From Alistipes sp. (GTDB lineage: Bacteria; Bacteroidota; Bacteroidia; Bacteroidales; Rikenellaceae): DNA of 64,000 bases. The notes below the pieces were generated by a model. The model had not been told where the DNA came from. It worked only from the letters and a program-made list of their open reading frames with translations, and made no database searches. The stretch covers positions 44,409 to 108,408 of the forward strand of contig JAFXFM010000006.1 of the NCBI GenBank assembly GCA_017520545.1, in the 5' to 3' direction. This document shows, piece after piece, positions 51,527 to 61,614 of this stretch. Positions within the stretch are counted from its first letter, which is position 1; every line of letters begins with the position of its first letter. The translations under genes were made by a program, and so were the position numbers.

Positions 51527-52482
51527 AGTACGGCGAATTTGACTTTATAGGCGATATTCGCCAGATGTTTGCCCAACTACCAAACAATGGTTTCGAGGGT
51601 ATAGGCGATGACTGCTCGGTACTACCGATAGGTAGCGACGAGGCTCTGGTATTTACGGCAGATATGCTCAACGAGGGTGTTCATTTCCTAACAGATAAGA
51701 GCAGCGCCTATCAAATAGGATACAAATCGTTGATGGTAAATATCAGCGACGTAGCTGCTATGGGAGCAGTGCCCGTGGCGACGTTGTTGTCGCTGGCTCT
51801 GCCCGAGGAGCGATTTGGAGCGTGGGCAGAGGTGTTTATGCAGGGCTATCTTGCTGCTTCGAAAAAGTATAACGTTACTCTCGTCGGTGGCGATACCACA
51901 AAATCATTGTCAGGAGTCTGCGTAAATGTTACAGCAATTGGACGTGTGTCGCAGAGCAATATCAAACGTCGTTCTGCGGCGAAAGTTGGCGACGTGGTGG
52001 CTGTTACAGGAGCATTGGGTGCATCGGCAGCAGGTTTGCGCGATGTGCTGAATGGAGTGCTCAATACCGAAAATGCAATGTTTCACCTTATGCCCGAGGC
52101 GAGAGTTCGAGAGGGCGAATGGCTCGGATTGCAAGGCGCAGTCAATGCGATGATGGATATCTCGGACGGCGTAGCCTCAGACCTGCAACATATCCTCGAC
52201 GAATCGAGAATATCGGCAATAATCTCTGAAAATAAAATCCCTGTTGCCAAGGGTGCAACGTTGGACGATGCGCTGTATGGTGGCGAAGATTATCAGCTGC
52301 TGCTGACCATCGACAAGGCATCGTCGGAGATGGTTTTAAAGAATTTCCATATGGCGTTTGGAGAGCCATTATACATTATAGGTAGGGTAGTGGCTTCCGA
52401 AAATGACGAATGTAAAGTGATGATAGAGGGCGATGACGGACGCCTATTCGATTTAGAAAAGAGAGGTTATCGCCACTTCTAA
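51523..52482 (+). CDS. thiL: thiamine-monophosphate kinase
   Basis: Phosphorylates TMP to the active cofactor thiamine diphosphate. 319 aa of the PurM/ThiL fold. IGDDCSVLPIGSDEALVFTADMLNEGVHF is the Mg/ATP-binding start (20-residue pieces GIGDDCS and DMLNEGVHF), VGGDTTKSLSG and MMDISDGVASDLQHI follow, and YGGEDYQLLLT is the C-terminal motif. Its ATG overlaps the flippase stop; the convergent septation gene ends 3 nt beyond its stop. Confidence 0.94.
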   Translation: MKYGEFDFIGDIRQMFAQLPNNGFEGIGDDCSVLPIGSDEALVFTADMLNEGVHFLTDKSSAYQIGYKSLMVNISDVAAMGAVPVATLLSLALPEERFGAWAEVFMQGYLAASKKYNVTLVGGDTTKSLSGVCVNVTAIGRVSQSNIKRRSAAKVGDVVAVTGALGASAAGLRDVLNGVLNTENAMFHLMPEARVREGEWLGLQGAVNAMMDISDGVASDLQHILDESRISAIISENKIPVAKGATLDDALYGGEDYQLLLTIDKASSEMVLKNFHMAFGEPLYIIGRVVASENDECKVMIEGDDGRLFDLEKRGYRHF

Positions 52483-52485
52483 CGG

Positions 52486-52797
52486 CTACTCAACGATAAA
52501 TACCTGCTCCTTCTCGCCCTGCATAAAGTAGTTCTCGCGGGCATATTGCTCCAAGACGTCGTTATTGTCCAGAGCCTCAATAATTTTGTTCTCGCGCTTA
52601 ATAAACTCTTCGTATCCGGCTTTCTCGGCTTCGAGTGCGCTAATCTCCTTACCAATCTCAATCAAAGAGAGTGCAGGACGGCCAATAAGGTAGATGCCGA
52701 GCAGAATGGCAAGGATGAAAATTACGCGCCAAGCGTATTTTTTACCTTTGCTGATGCCTTTCTCAACCTGCTTGCTAACCTTCTTTCCAAACTGCAT
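52486..52797 (-). CDS. FtsB/DivIC-type septum-formation protein
   Basis: 103 aa. A basic N-terminus (KKVSKQVEKGISKGKKYAW), one transmembrane helix (about 24-45), then a periplasmic coiled coil (IGKEISALEAEKAGYEEFIKRENKIIEALDNN region) and a NDVLEQYARENYFMQGEKEQ motif typical of FtsB/DivIC. A division protein that pairs with FtsL/FtsQ. It is the last gene of the hpt-queE-ftsB run. Confidence 0.88.
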   Translation of the reverse strand: MQFGKKVSKQVEKGISKGKKYAWRVIFILAILLGIYLIGRPALSLIEIGKEISALEAEKAGYEEFIKRENKIIEALDNNDVLEQYARENYFMQGEKEQVFIVE

Positions 52798-52809
52798 ATC
52801 ATCAATCGA

Positions 52810-53436
52810 TTATGGGATTCTCATATATTTGTGAGCCTGTATAGAGATGCTCCACTGCGGATTGCGCTTGGCGTACTCCACCAGCAGAGGCATAATCTCC
52901 TCGGCAACGCTCCATTCCGGCTGTAAGAATAGTAGACACTTCTCGCCAACCTTTGCTGCGCACTCTTCGGCCCATAGCAAGTCTTCTTCGCTCTGAATCA
53001 CCACCTTCAATTCGTCAGCGTGAGCGTAGGCGCCCTCTAATGGTGCCGATTTCCGCTTTGGCGAAAGGCATACCCAGTCGAAAATGCCCGAAAATGGGTG
53101 TGAGCCCGATGTTTCGAGGAAGATAGCGAGGCCTCGCTCTTTGAGTGATTTAGTCAAAATTTCGAGAGGGTAGAGCAGGGGTTCTCCGCCGGTAATGACG
53201 ATGGACTGCGCTGCACACGCTACGGCACGCTCTACAATCTCCTCGATAGGTGTTGGAGGGTACATACGAGGATTCCACGTGTACTTGGCATCGCACCACG
53301 CACAGCCTACATCACAACCTCCAAGGCGAATAAAATAGGCGGGCTTTCCTGTGTGAAAGCCCTCGCCTTGAATTGTGTAGAAGTCCTCTACGAGTGGCAA
53401 TTTGTGGCCACCCTCCAATACCTCGTGATTACTCAT
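52810..53436 (-). CDS. queE: 7-carboxy-7-deazaguanine synthase
   Basis: Radical-SAM enzyme of queuosine/preQ0 synthesis, 208 aa. DFYTIQGEGFHTGKPAYFIRL opens the fold (given here in pieces: TIQGEGFHTG, AYFIRLGGC), and GCDVGCAWCDAKYTW is the C-x3-C-x2-C Fe-S motif. ITGGEPLLYP is the GGEP motif. No queC, queD or queF is adjacent. Its ATG overlaps the 3' end of hpt by 8 nt. Confidence 0.93.
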   Translation of the reverse strand: MSNHEVLEGGHKLPLVEDFYTIQGEGFHTGKPAYFIRLGGCDVGCAWCDAKYTWNPRMYPPTPIEEIVERAVACAAQSIVITGGEPLLYPLEILTKSLKERGLAIFLETSGSHPFSGIFDWVCLSPKRKSAPLEGAYAHADELKVVIQSEEDLLWAEECAAKVGEKCLLFLQPEWSVAEEIMPLLVEYAKRNPQWSISIQAHKYMRIP

Positions 53437-53977
53437 TTGCTAATACGTAAATATCTTTAAGGTTGCGACCAATCTGGTCGTAATCGAGACCGTAGCCTAC
53501 GATAAACTCGTTTCCTATCTCCAATGCGCAATACTTGATAGGCATATCGTAGAGATACTTCTCGGGCTTGAAGAAGAGTGTACAAACCTCTACCGAACTT
53601 GGCTCCATCGACTTGATGTAGTTCAGCATATGGTTAATGCTGTGGCCTGTCTCGACGATATCCTCTACGATGATAATATCGCGACCTTTGATATCGAAGT
53701 CGATACCGAGCTTCTGCTTGATAGTACCCGTGGATTGGGTGCCTTCGTACGAGGATATCTGCACGAATGTTACCTCGTTGTTGAAGTTCGTCTTACGGAC
53801 AAGATCTGCCAAAAACATATATGCACCGCTCAATACGCCCACAAAAATAGGGGGCTTTTTTGAAGAGGCATAGTCATTATTCAGGCGTTCGGCAACCTTT
53901 GCCACTGCTTTGTCAATCTCCTCGGCTGGAATCATCACCTCGAAGGTCTTGTCGTTAAGGGTAACTCTTTCTTTCAT
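53429..53977 (-). CDS. hpt: hypoxanthine phosphoribosyltransferase
   Basis: Purine salvage enzyme, 182 aa. VGVLSGAYMFLADLVRK is the pyrophosphate-loop region, and DIIIVEDIVETGHSINHML is the PRPP-binding motif (V-E-D-I-V-E-T-G). GYGLDYDQIGRNL at the C-terminus supplies the base-binding Asp. First gene of the leftward hpt-queE-ftsB run. Confidence 0.95.
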   Translation of the reverse strand: MKERVTLNDKTFEVMIPAEEIDKAVAKVAERLNNDYASSKKPPIFVGVLSGAYMFLADLVRKTNFNNEVTFVQISSYEGTQSTGTIKQKLGIDFDIKGRDIIIVEDIVETGHSINHMLNYIKSMEPSSVEVCTLFFKPEKYLYDMPIKYCALEIGNEFIVGYGLDYDQIGRNLKDIYVLANE

Positions 53978-54001
53978 TGTGTTCGAGTTTTTTTATATTT
54001 G

Positions 54002-54009
54002 CAAAGATA
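54002..54009 (-). promoter_or_regulatory. hpt -7 box
   Basis: TATCTTTG on the minus strand; start near 53997, 20 nt before the ATG. Confidence 0.6.
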
Positions 54010-54037
54010 ACGATTCTATTTTAAAGTTTGTATATTG

Positions 54038-55378
54038 CTACGCAATTTTTTCTACTTGACGATAAACATCTCTCAATCTATCCGCCATAAAGTACTGCAA
54101 AACAAGGCGGAAAATTATGTAGAGCAGAAATGCAAACCATAGTGCATCGTTGCCGATAAGCGGCCGTAACGAGTAGAATGCCACGAAAAATATGATTGTC
54201 GCCCAAAGCATCGAATTACGCATCGCTCGTGTGAGGGTTGCACCTGCATATACTCCGTCCAACATAAATGGAAGAGCTGCAAAGAGTGGAATAACAACAA
54301 TCCAGCCGATATACTCTTTCGCCACAGCCAAGACTGTTGCAATCTCCTGCTCGGCACTATCGCCGAGAAATGATGTGAAGAGCCACTCCCAACCAGCCAG
54401 ATATAGCGATATAGCAATGACTGCGGTGGCAAATGTCCATATAACGCAGTAGCGCAAGCATCGCTTTAACGAGGTCAGGTCTTTTGCTCCGATAAATCGT
54501 CCCGTCATAGCTTCGGCGGCGTAGGCAAAACCGTCATTCATATACGAGAAGAGCATCAGCAACTGCATCAGCGTTGTATTCACTGCCAAAATTGCTGCAT
54601 CGCAAGAGCCTCCTTCGCCCATCTTTGCCGATGCTGCGGTGAAGAATGTATAGACACCTACATTGCAGAATGTTCGCACGATAATATCTCCATTGACCTT
54701 GAAAAAACGCTTCATTGCACTGAGGTCGAGCACCTCACGCAGTACGATTTTTTGCATAGTCTTTCTAAAAAATATAATCAGTAGGGTAGTCGCCAATAGA
54801 AGACCTATCCACTGCGAAACAACCGAGGCATAGGCAATGCCAACGATGCCCATATCAAACGAATTTACAAACCACCAACCAAATAGCACGTGAAGGCTGT
54901 TTACGGTTATTGATACCGCCATCGGAATAACTCCATTCTGCATACCTACAAACCAACCGTAAAGACCAAATAGAAGTATGCCTGCCGGTACTGCCCAGAT
55001 GCGTGCGAAGAAGTAGTCGGCAACTATTTCATCGCCACCCATAAGCCACAATGAGAGTTTACCGAGCGATTGCTGGAAAATCAGCACTATTGCACTCAAT
55101 ATCAGTGAAATAACTACTGCACGAGCCAACATAGCCGTAGTTTCGTGAAAGTCGCCTGCACCATATGCCTGTGCCGTCAAGCCACTTGTGCCCATACGTA
55201 TAAAGGAGCAGTTCCAATAGATAAAATTGAAGATTGATACTCCGAGTGCCAATGCTCCGATAACCTCGGCAGAGCCACTATTCGAGCCGACAATGCCGGT
55301 TGAGACCAAGCCCATCAGCGGTACGGTGATGTTAGATATTATATTTGGTATCGCTATGCGGAATATCTCTTTGTTCAT
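54038..55378 (-). CDS. MATE-family efflux transporter
   Basis: A 446-aa, twelve-helix cation-antiport multidrug/toxin exporter (DinF-like). N-terminal IFRIAIPNIISNITVPLMGLV, conserved ALALGVSIFNFIYWNCSFIRMGTSGLTAQAYGAG region (pieces FIRMGTSGLTAQAYG), and a related sequence in the second half (YMNDGFAYAAEAMTGRFIG). Substrate unknown. It lies 8 nt downstream of the heparinase-like gene. Confidence 0.92.
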   Translation of the reverse strand: MNKEIFRIAIPNIISNITVPLMGLVSTGIVGSNSGSAEVIGALALGVSIFNFIYWNCSFIRMGTSGLTAQAYGAGDFHETTAMLARAVVISLILSAIVLIFQQSLGKLSLWLMGGDEIVADYFFARIWAVPAGILLFGLYGWFVGMQNGVIPMAVSITVNSLHVLFGWWFVNSFDMGIVGIAYASVVSQWIGLLLATTLLIIFFRKTMQKIVLREVLDLSAMKRFFKVNGDIIVRTFCNVGVYTFFTAASAKMGEGGSCDAAILAVNTTLMQLLMLFSYMNDGFAYAAEAMTGRFIGAKDLTSLKRCLRYCVIWTFATAVIAISLYLAGWEWLFTSFLGDSAEQEIATVLAVAKEYIGWIVVIPLFAALPFMLDGVYAGATLTRAMRNSMLWATIIFFVAFYSLRPLIGNDALWFAFLLYIIFRLVLQYFMADRLRDVYRQVEKIA

Positions 55379-55386
55379 CTTATTTT

Positions 55387-57192
55387 CTATTTTTGGGGTT
55401 CGAGTTCGACCTTTAACTTACATCTGCTCTCTGGCTCTATCGTAACAGTAAAGCCTATGCGACGAGTTCCTCTGTTTGTAACGTCGTACGAAGTCTTCGG
55501 GTCATTACTTTTAATATACGCTTTGCCACCCTTTGGTGCAACAAGCCGCACGACAATCTCCTTGTCCCACTTTTTGAGGCTTATAGTGTTGTCGTTAAGG
55601 ATTGTCGCGTTGGCGGTTGTTGTCATATTCCAACAAACCTCACATCTCTTGTTGTGGGTTTGCAAATCATCAATACACGTAACCTTATCCTTATCATCAA
55701 TGTAGATTGTACGATATGCCTTCGATATGTCGATAAAGAGAGATGAAAGGTCAAATCTCGCTCCATTACAGTGCTTTGTGCGAATTATCTTATCCATCGT
55801 AGCAAATCCATCGACCTGATGCAACTTGCCATTTATGGTTAGGGTGTTGTGAGGATAGTTGCTCAATCGGTAGACGCGCCAGCGGTCGGAATTTTGGTTG
55901 CGATTCCAAATTTTAAGACCCTTCGACTCCAATGAGTGGTAGCTTTGCATACCAAGGTCGCTTGCCCACTGCACGCCACCCCATTCATAGATGAACGAGC
56001 CCGAGTCCATATGACCGTGATTAGACTTAGGAGTACCGCCTTTTGCCGCCAAATAGCTATTATTGTAGCTATCGAAGCCACTGCGGTAGATAAATAGCGG
56101 TTGTTTACCTTGTCCTGCCCAGAACTGCTCCTTTATAGGTTCAATCTTTTCGATGTTGCAACGCGCAGCAAATAGCATCGCTATTGGCGCCTGACGATTG
56201 ATGCCACGCACCGACTCCTCCGCCTTAATTCGTTCTCTATCTTGCCATACAAGCGACATATCGCCCAACTCGAGTGCAAACCAGTAGAGTAGAGGGTTTA
56301 CCACATCCATAGGATTTCCGGAGTCCGAGAAGTTGAAGACGTGGCCCGTAGGCGTCTGCATAAAGTTCATAAATTTGGCGGACTCCAAAAATCCGGGAGC
56401 CTTCTCCAAATCAAAACTGTTGCCTATGGCTGTACGCAATGACTCGATAAGCATAACTTCGAACCAAGTGCCATACTCCCAATATCCGAAACCTTCGGGA
56501 TAGACTCCATCGGGACCATAGCAGGTTTGCACCTTCGGATTGCTGCTCAGAGCACGTTCGATATGCAATTTTGCCTCGTCGGGCACGCGCTCGAATACCG
56601 CCAGCGCACCCATAACCATACCGCAGTTGCATACCTGATTCCAATTGTTGTCTGAACGATACCACCACATCTTAGGATTTGCTGCACGCAGTCCCTTCTC
56701 GATAATGGCATCTTCAATCGTCTTGCGACTCTCTGCCGAGAGCCAATCGTAGAGCCAATCATAGCCTATAGCCAGGGCTGTGGTCATCTCCGCTACATCA
56801 AGGAAATGCGACGGGTTCCAATCGGTGAAACTTGCAGCGGCTAACATCTCCTGCTCGGCGCGACGAGCGTATGACTCTTCGCCCTCCACCAAATACATAT
56901 ACGAGCAGTAGCAGACCCTCTCGAATACATTGCGAGAGATGCTAAGCAGTCGTTTGCCCGTCTTTATGCGCTTGGAAACGGGAACTGAGAGATAACCGTT
57001 AGCTCTCTCTTCAATTACGCAATGAATAGAGCGCAATGGCTGGTCGTTTGCCACCTTCTTACGTACCGACTTCACATCACCCTGCTTTATAATCAGACGA
57101 GGGTGGCCCGATAACTTTGAATAGTCGGGTAGTGTCTGCGCTGTGGCTGACAACGACAGCGCAATGGTTATGATGGCGAATAACAATTTCAT
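55387..57192 (-). CDS. secreted heparinase II/III-like protein
   Basis: A 601-aa exported polysaccharide lyase-like protein. Signal peptide MKLLFAIITIALSLSATAQ. An alpha/alpha-toroid (about 90-340, with WWYRSDNNWNQVCNCGMVMG and PDGVYPEGFGYWEYGTWF) precedes a beta-sandwich domain containing SNHGHMDSGSFIYEWGG, the heparinase II/III family motif. Likely cleaves uronic-acid glycans. No sulfatase, SusCD pair or regulator is adjacent, so it is not in a recognisable utilisation locus. Confidence 0.87.
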   Translation of the reverse strand: MKLLFAIITIALSLSATAQTLPDYSKLSGHPRLIIKQGDVKSVRKKVANDQPLRSIHCVIEERANGYLSVPVSKRIKTGKRLLSISRNVFERVCYCSYMYLVEGEESYARRAEQEMLAAASFTDWNPSHFLDVAEMTTALAIGYDWLYDWLSAESRKTIEDAIIEKGLRAANPKMWWYRSDNNWNQVCNCGMVMGALAVFERVPDEAKLHIERALSSNPKVQTCYGPDGVYPEGFGYWEYGTWFEVMLIESLRTAIGNSFDLEKAPGFLESAKFMNFMQTPTGHVFNFSDSGNPMDVVNPLLYWFALELGDMSLVWQDRERIKAEESVRGINRQAPIAMLFAARCNIEKIEPIKEQFWAGQGKQPLFIYRSGFDSYNNSYLAAKGGTPKSNHGHMDSGSFIYEWGGVQWASDLGMQSYHSLESKGLKIWNRNQNSDRWRVYRLSNYPHNTLTINGKLHQVDGFATMDKIIRTKHCNGARFDLSSLFIDISKAYRTIYIDDKDKVTCIDDLQTHNKRCEVCWNMTTTANATILNDNTISLKKWDKEIVVRLVAPKGGKAYIKSNDPKTSYDVTNRGTRRIGFTVTIEPESRCKLKVELEPQK

Positions 57193-57219
57193 CGGTACAA
57201 ATGATAAAAACTGACGAAT

Positions 57220-57792
57220 TTACTCCGTCAGTTTATTGTAAATCTCAATGCATACCCACGCGTCGGTAGCTGCATACATCTGCTGCTGTGGAGTGAGTTG
57301 CTTGGCAGCCCAATTACTTAGTCGCTGAGCCTTCGATACTCTCTTTCCGAGCACTATTCCCGATATTTTGCGTAGACTCTTATCCTCGATGCCGTATTTT
57401 ACAACCTCAGTTTGCAGGTCGATAAATCCGCGTGGAGTAAAGTGGCGCAGTTTGTTCAGTGCTGCTATATCGTTGCGTACATCAGCACCCACTTTTGCAA
57501 CCTTCTCGCTCGACAGAATTTTTATAATTTCGCGTGTAAGTGGCAACTTGTTTAGTCGTATAAGAAAACATTGCTCCTTGGTCGAAAGCTGCAATAATGA
57601 CACTTTGTGAGATACTCCTGCCTGAAACGAGGGACGCGTTTCGGTATCGAAGCCGATAAGGCTCTCCTTGGAGAGTATGTGGCACGCTTCGGCGAGCGCA
57701 TCGGGGGTCTCTACGACCTTGATACGCCCGACGAAGTGTACTGCCTCTAATGCAGCGACCTCATCATTTGAGATGCTTGCTACGAATGCCAT
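57220..57792 (-). CDS. RNase D-like 3'-5' exonuclease domain protein
   Basis: 190 aa, single DEDD exonuclease domain. IGFDTETRP supplies the first Asp/Glu, GADVRNDIAALNKL the second Asp, and YAATDAWVCIEIYNKL the Y-x3-D of the DEDDy subclass. No HRDC domain, so it is not full-length RNase D. Acts on RNA or DNA 3' ends; specificity unknown. Confidence 0.9.
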   Translation of the reverse strand: MAFVASISNDEVAALEAVHFVGRIKVVETPDALAEACHILSKESLIGFDTETRPSFQAGVSHKVSLLQLSTKEQCFLIRLNKLPLTREIIKILSSEKVAKVGADVRNDIAALNKLRHFTPRGFIDLQTEVVKYGIEDKSLRKISGIVLGKRVSKAQRLSNWAAKQLTPQQQMYAATDAWVCIEIYNKLTE

Positions 57793-57802
57793 TTTGCTAC
57801 TA

Positions 57803-59689
57803 TTACTTGCGTTTTGACGCCTTTTGCTGTTGCTCAGCCTCCTTCATAAGCTGCTCGTATCGCTGCTGGAAACGCGATTTCTTACCTTTGGTGTTCTTCA
57901 CGTGGCTATCCATCATAAGACGAATTTTGTCGTCGTTGAGTGTATAGCGGATAATCGTAGTTTGCAATATGGTGATAAGGTTCGAGAGGAGGTAGTAGTA
58001 GCAAAGACCGCTTGCATAGTCGTTGAACCAGAACAACATCATTGCCGGCATCATATAGACGGTCATAAACTTCATACCAGCCATCTGTGGCTGTGTAGAA
58101 CCCTGCATCTGGTAGTTGATGTACGAGTATATAAACATCACAATCACCATCAATAAACAGAACAACGAAACGTGATCGCCATAGAATGGAATGTTGAACG
58201 GCAAGTCGAGAATACTATCGTAAGAGGAGAGGTCGTCGCTCCACAAGAACGATTTTCCTCGCAACTCAATACTTGCAGGGAAGAAGCGGAACATTGCAAT
58301 AAGGATTGGCATCTGAATCAACATAGGCAGACAACCTCCCATTGGGCTGATACCGGCCTTGTTGTAGAGATTCATCATCTCCTGCTGCTTCTTCATTGCA
58401 TCCTCCTGACGCGGATATTTCGCATTCAACGCATCTATTTCGGGTTTGATTACACGCATCTTGGCGGTCGAAAGATAACTCTTGTAGGTGAGAGGGAAGA
58501 TAATCAACTTAACCAAAATGGTGAGAATCAAAATGATAAGACCGAACGACTCGATATACTTCATCAAGAAGTCGAACAATGGAATTACAACCCAACGGCT
58601 GATAAAAGTTGAGAATACCCAACCGAGAGGAATAATGCGCTCCATTTCGAGCGAGTTTCCATTCTGATCCTTCAAATCCTTCAATATGGAGAACTTGTTA
58701 GGACCGAGATAGAACGAAAAGTCGTACTGCGAAGTTTGTGGAGTATACTCAACCGACGAAGCCAATGCAAATCGCTTAATATAGCCCGACTCAGGCTTTG
58801 CTGTATCGAACGAAACCTGAGGCTGACGCAAAGTCTTTGAGTGGCAAATCAAAGCCGACGAGAAGTACTGTTGTTTGAACGAAACCCAATCAATCGACGC
58901 TGAAAGGTCCTCCTTTTTTGAGTCGGTCGAGATGCCCAAGTCCTCGACATCACCCTCGCCGGGGAAGTGATAAACAAGGGTAGTGTAGGTATTCTCGTTT
59001 GTGAAACTGCGCTCATTCTTGTACGAACGATTGCTCCAATCTATGCCGACGCTTGGGTGATTAGCCATCAATGGTGCGATGTTGTTGAGTCGCACGTTGA
59101 AATCGACCAAATAGTCGCGCTCCGGGCGCTTCTCGTTGTAGATGGTGTAGATGTGATCTATCGAACCCTCGCCAACATTAAGACGCATTGTAACAACGGT
59201 CTTTGTTGAGTCGTCTTTGTTCACCGACACCAACTCGAAGTTGTGGTCTGCAGTCGAAACAATCTCCTTACCCTCTTGCTTCTTCATATAGTACGACATA
59301 TTGAAGCGGGTGGAAGCCGGATCGAAGAGATGTACCTTCTCGTTGCGCACCTCTTTTGGTGCATACTTGGTGTAGTCCTTTAATGTTACGTCGGCAATCT
59401 GTCCACCACGTGTCGAGAATGTAACCTCAATCACATCGTTATCAACGCGAGTGCTGATCACCTCATTATTGCTCTTCTGAACTAAACTTGTCGTCTCCTC
59501 AATCGGCTTGGCGGGGGTGCCCTGCGCCTTTATAGGGGTAGTGCTCGTTGTTGCTACCTGTTCCGATTTTACTACGCTCTTTTGTAACTCTTGCTGTTTT
59601 ACTGCTTGGTGGTTTGCGTATATCATATAGCCCACAAACACCAAGGTCATAAGGACAAAGCCGATAATCGTGCTCTTATTCTCCTTCAT
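57803..59689 (-). CDS. yidC: membrane protein insertase YidC
   Basis: 628 aa, typical of Bacteroidetes YidC. N-terminal transmembrane anchor (TIIGFVLMTLVFVGYMIYAN), a large periplasmic domain (about 55-360), then five conserved C-terminal helices including GLIILILTILVKLIIFPLTY, QEMMNLYNKAGISPMGGCLPML and NYQMQGSTQPQMAGMKFM. The basic tail (KGKKSRFQQRYEQLMKEAEQ) contacts ribosomes. Inserts membrane proteins with or without SecYEG. The exonuclease gene starts 10 nt downstream. Confidence 0.97.
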   Translation of the reverse strand: MKENKSTIIGFVLMTLVFVGYMIYANHQAVKQQELQKSVVKSEQVATTSTTPIKAQGTPAKPIEETTSLVQKSNNEVISTRVDNDVIEVTFSTRGGQIADVTLKDYTKYAPKEVRNEKVHLFDPASTRFNMSYYMKKQEGKEIVSTADHNFELVSVNKDDSTKTVVTMRLNVGEGSIDHIYTIYNEKRPERDYLVDFNVRLNNIAPLMANHPSVGIDWSNRSYKNERSFTNENTYTTLVYHFPGEGDVEDLGISTDSKKEDLSASIDWVSFKQQYFSSALICHSKTLRQPQVSFDTAKPESGYIKRFALASSVEYTPQTSQYDFSFYLGPNKFSILKDLKDQNGNSLEMERIIPLGWVFSTFISRWVVIPLFDFLMKYIESFGLIILILTILVKLIIFPLTYKSYLSTAKMRVIKPEIDALNAKYPRQEDAMKKQQEMMNLYNKAGISPMGGCLPMLIQMPILIAMFRFFPASIELRGKSFLWSDDLSSYDSILDLPFNIPFYGDHVSLFCLLMVIVMFIYSYINYQMQGSTQPQMAGMKFMTVYMMPAMMLFWFNDYASGLCYYYLLSNLITILQTTIIRYTLNDDKIRLMMDSHVKNTKGKKSRFQQRYEQLMKEAEQQQKASKRK

Positions 59690-59727
59690 ACTTTTCTCTC
59701 TCTGTTTTATCTGTTATAACTCTGTTT

Positions 59728-61554
59728 CTACTCCTGCGAATCAATCAACTTTACACGTTCGATGGTATCTGCCATATCCTGCTTTGCGCGAGCGATTTTC
59801 TCCTCGACGGCAGCAATCATCGCCTCGGTGCCCTTCGATTTGGCGAAGAAACCGATGTTGTTCTCCAAGGTTTGAATCTCCTGTTCAAGCTGTTTTACGC
59901 GATTGTACAACTTCTCGCGCTCGCTGCGCAACTGCTTACCTCCCGACTCGCGCATCGACGATACTTTGTTTTTGAATTTGCCGATTTGCTGTTCGCGGTC
60001 AGCACTGCGTACTGTGGCAAAGAGTTTGTCGAGAGCAGCTTTGTACTGCTTTTGCAACTCCTCCTTGTTGCGAATTGGTACAAAACCAATCTCGCTCCAA
60101 CGACGCTGAAACTCCTTGATGTCATCAATCGACTTTACGTTAGCCTGCGCCATCTCCTCCAACAATGCTTGCTTGCTGGTAAGGTTTGCAGCATACTCAC
60201 TGTCTTGCGACGAGAAGTGTTGCGACTTGCGCTCGAAGAACTTGTCGCAAGCGGCACGGAAACGCTTCCAAATAGAATCTGCGTACTTGCGGGCAACTGT
60301 TCCGGACTTTTTCCACTCAGCCTGCAATGCCAGCAACTCCTCGGTGGCTTGCGCCCAATCCTCACGCTCGGCTATCGCCTCGGCACGCTCACAAAGGGCG
60401 GTCTTAACCTCCAAATTCTTTACCATATCCTCCTTGGCATCGGTGTAGAAGGCGTGCTTTGCCTCGAAGAATTTATCGCACGCAGCGCGAAATCTATCGT
60501 ATACCTTGTTGTTATCCTTCTTTGGTGCAAAGCCGATGGTACGCCACTCTGCCTGAATAGCCTGCACACGCTCGCTAACCTTATTCCAAGCCTTGTGCGA
60601 TGTCGGCGCCTCTGCAACAATTTTCTCAATCTCTTCACATAAAGCCGATTTGCGCTCGAAATTACTAATCTGCTCAGCCTTAATGCTCTCGAAGTGCTCT
60701 TGATGACGACGATTTATGATGGTGGAAGCGCTTTTGAATCGCTCCCATAGTGCCTCCTTGTGCTCCATAGCAACAGGGCCCGTCTCGCGCCACTCCTCGT
60801 GCAACTTCTGCAACTTGTGGAAAGCCTCGACAATAGCAGGTGCTTCAGCCAAAGCCTCTGCCTGCTCGCAGAGCGAGGTCTTTGCCTCGAAATTACGCTT
60901 CCAATCGAGATCGCGCAACTCCTTGTTGATTTTTACATAGTCGTAGAAGTTCTCGACGTGAAGATTATATGTCTCGTACAGATCGCTCACTCGCGCTTGC
61001 GGAACTTGTCCGATACCTCTCCAACGCGCCTGCAAGTCGTGGAATTTTGCGAAAGTAGTGTTTAGCGCCTCCTCCGAATCTATCAACTGCTTCAACTCCT
61101 CAATAATAGCCAACTTTGCCTTGTAGTTATCCTCCTTCTCCTTATCGGATAGGGCGGTAGCCTCATCACGTTTTGTGCGGTAGATATTGTACAACTCCTT
61201 GAAACGAACTTCCGCCTCGTCGGTCTGTGGAATATATTCTGCATCTACGCCATTCTCTTGAAAGAACGCCTTGCGACGCTCCTCTACGTCGGCACGATGC
61301 AGTTTGTAGAAGGCTACCTTTAACGCCTCTACTTCGGTGCGTAGCTCTGCGGAAGGCCTCTCTGCAACTTTTTCGGCGAGGCGTGCCAGCACACCCTCCT
61401 TGTCGAGTTTGGCGATTTCGCCAACAACCGACTCTGCCTCTTCGCTCTTCTCCTCAGCGGTGGCGATGTTTGTCTCTTTGCACTCTTGCGATGCAACTTC
61501 ACTCTGAATAGTCTGCTCCTCTACGAGGGCTTCGATAGTACTCTTGGTAGCCAT
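59728..61554 (-). CDS. DUF349-repeat protein
   Basis: A 608-aa highly helical acidic protein with about six DUF349 three-helix repeats (each with W-R-x-I/T-G-x-V/A and ...WKRFRAACDKFFE...). Predicted soluble coiled-coil-like; found upstream of yidC in many Bacteroidetes. In E. coli one DUF349 protein is YicH/Syd-unrelated; no function is established here. Preceded by a promoter. Confidence 0.85.
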   Translation of the reverse strand: MATKSTIEALVEEQTIQSEVASQECKETNIATAEEKSEEAESVVGEIAKLDKEGVLARLAEKVAERPSAELRTEVEALKVAFYKLHRADVEERRKAFFQENGVDAEYIPQTDEAEVRFKELYNIYRTKRDEATALSDKEKEDNYKAKLAIIEELKQLIDSEEALNTTFAKFHDLQARWRGIGQVPQARVSDLYETYNLHVENFYDYVKINKELRDLDWKRNFEAKTSLCEQAEALAEAPAIVEAFHKLQKLHEEWRETGPVAMEHKEALWERFKSASTIINRRHQEHFESIKAEQISNFERKSALCEEIEKIVAEAPTSHKAWNKVSERVQAIQAEWRTIGFAPKKDNNKVYDRFRAACDKFFEAKHAFYTDAKEDMVKNLEVKTALCERAEAIAEREDWAQATEELLALQAEWKKSGTVARKYADSIWKRFRAACDKFFERKSQHFSSQDSEYAANLTSKQALLEEMAQANVKSIDDIKEFQRRWSEIGFVPIRNKEELQKQYKAALDKLFATVRSADREQQIGKFKNKVSSMRESGGKQLRSEREKLYNRVKQLEQEIQTLENNIGFFAKSKGTEAMIAAVEEKIARAKQDMADTIERVKLIDSQE

Positions 61555-61606
61555 AATATGCTTCTGTTTAGTTTTACTCTTTTATACCTTTAATGGTATA
61601 ACCTGA

Positions 61607-61614
61607 CAAAGATA
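61607..61614 (-). promoter_or_regulatory. -7 box of the DUF349/yidC run
   Basis: TATCTTTG on the minus strand; start near 61602, ATG at 61554. Confidence 0.55.
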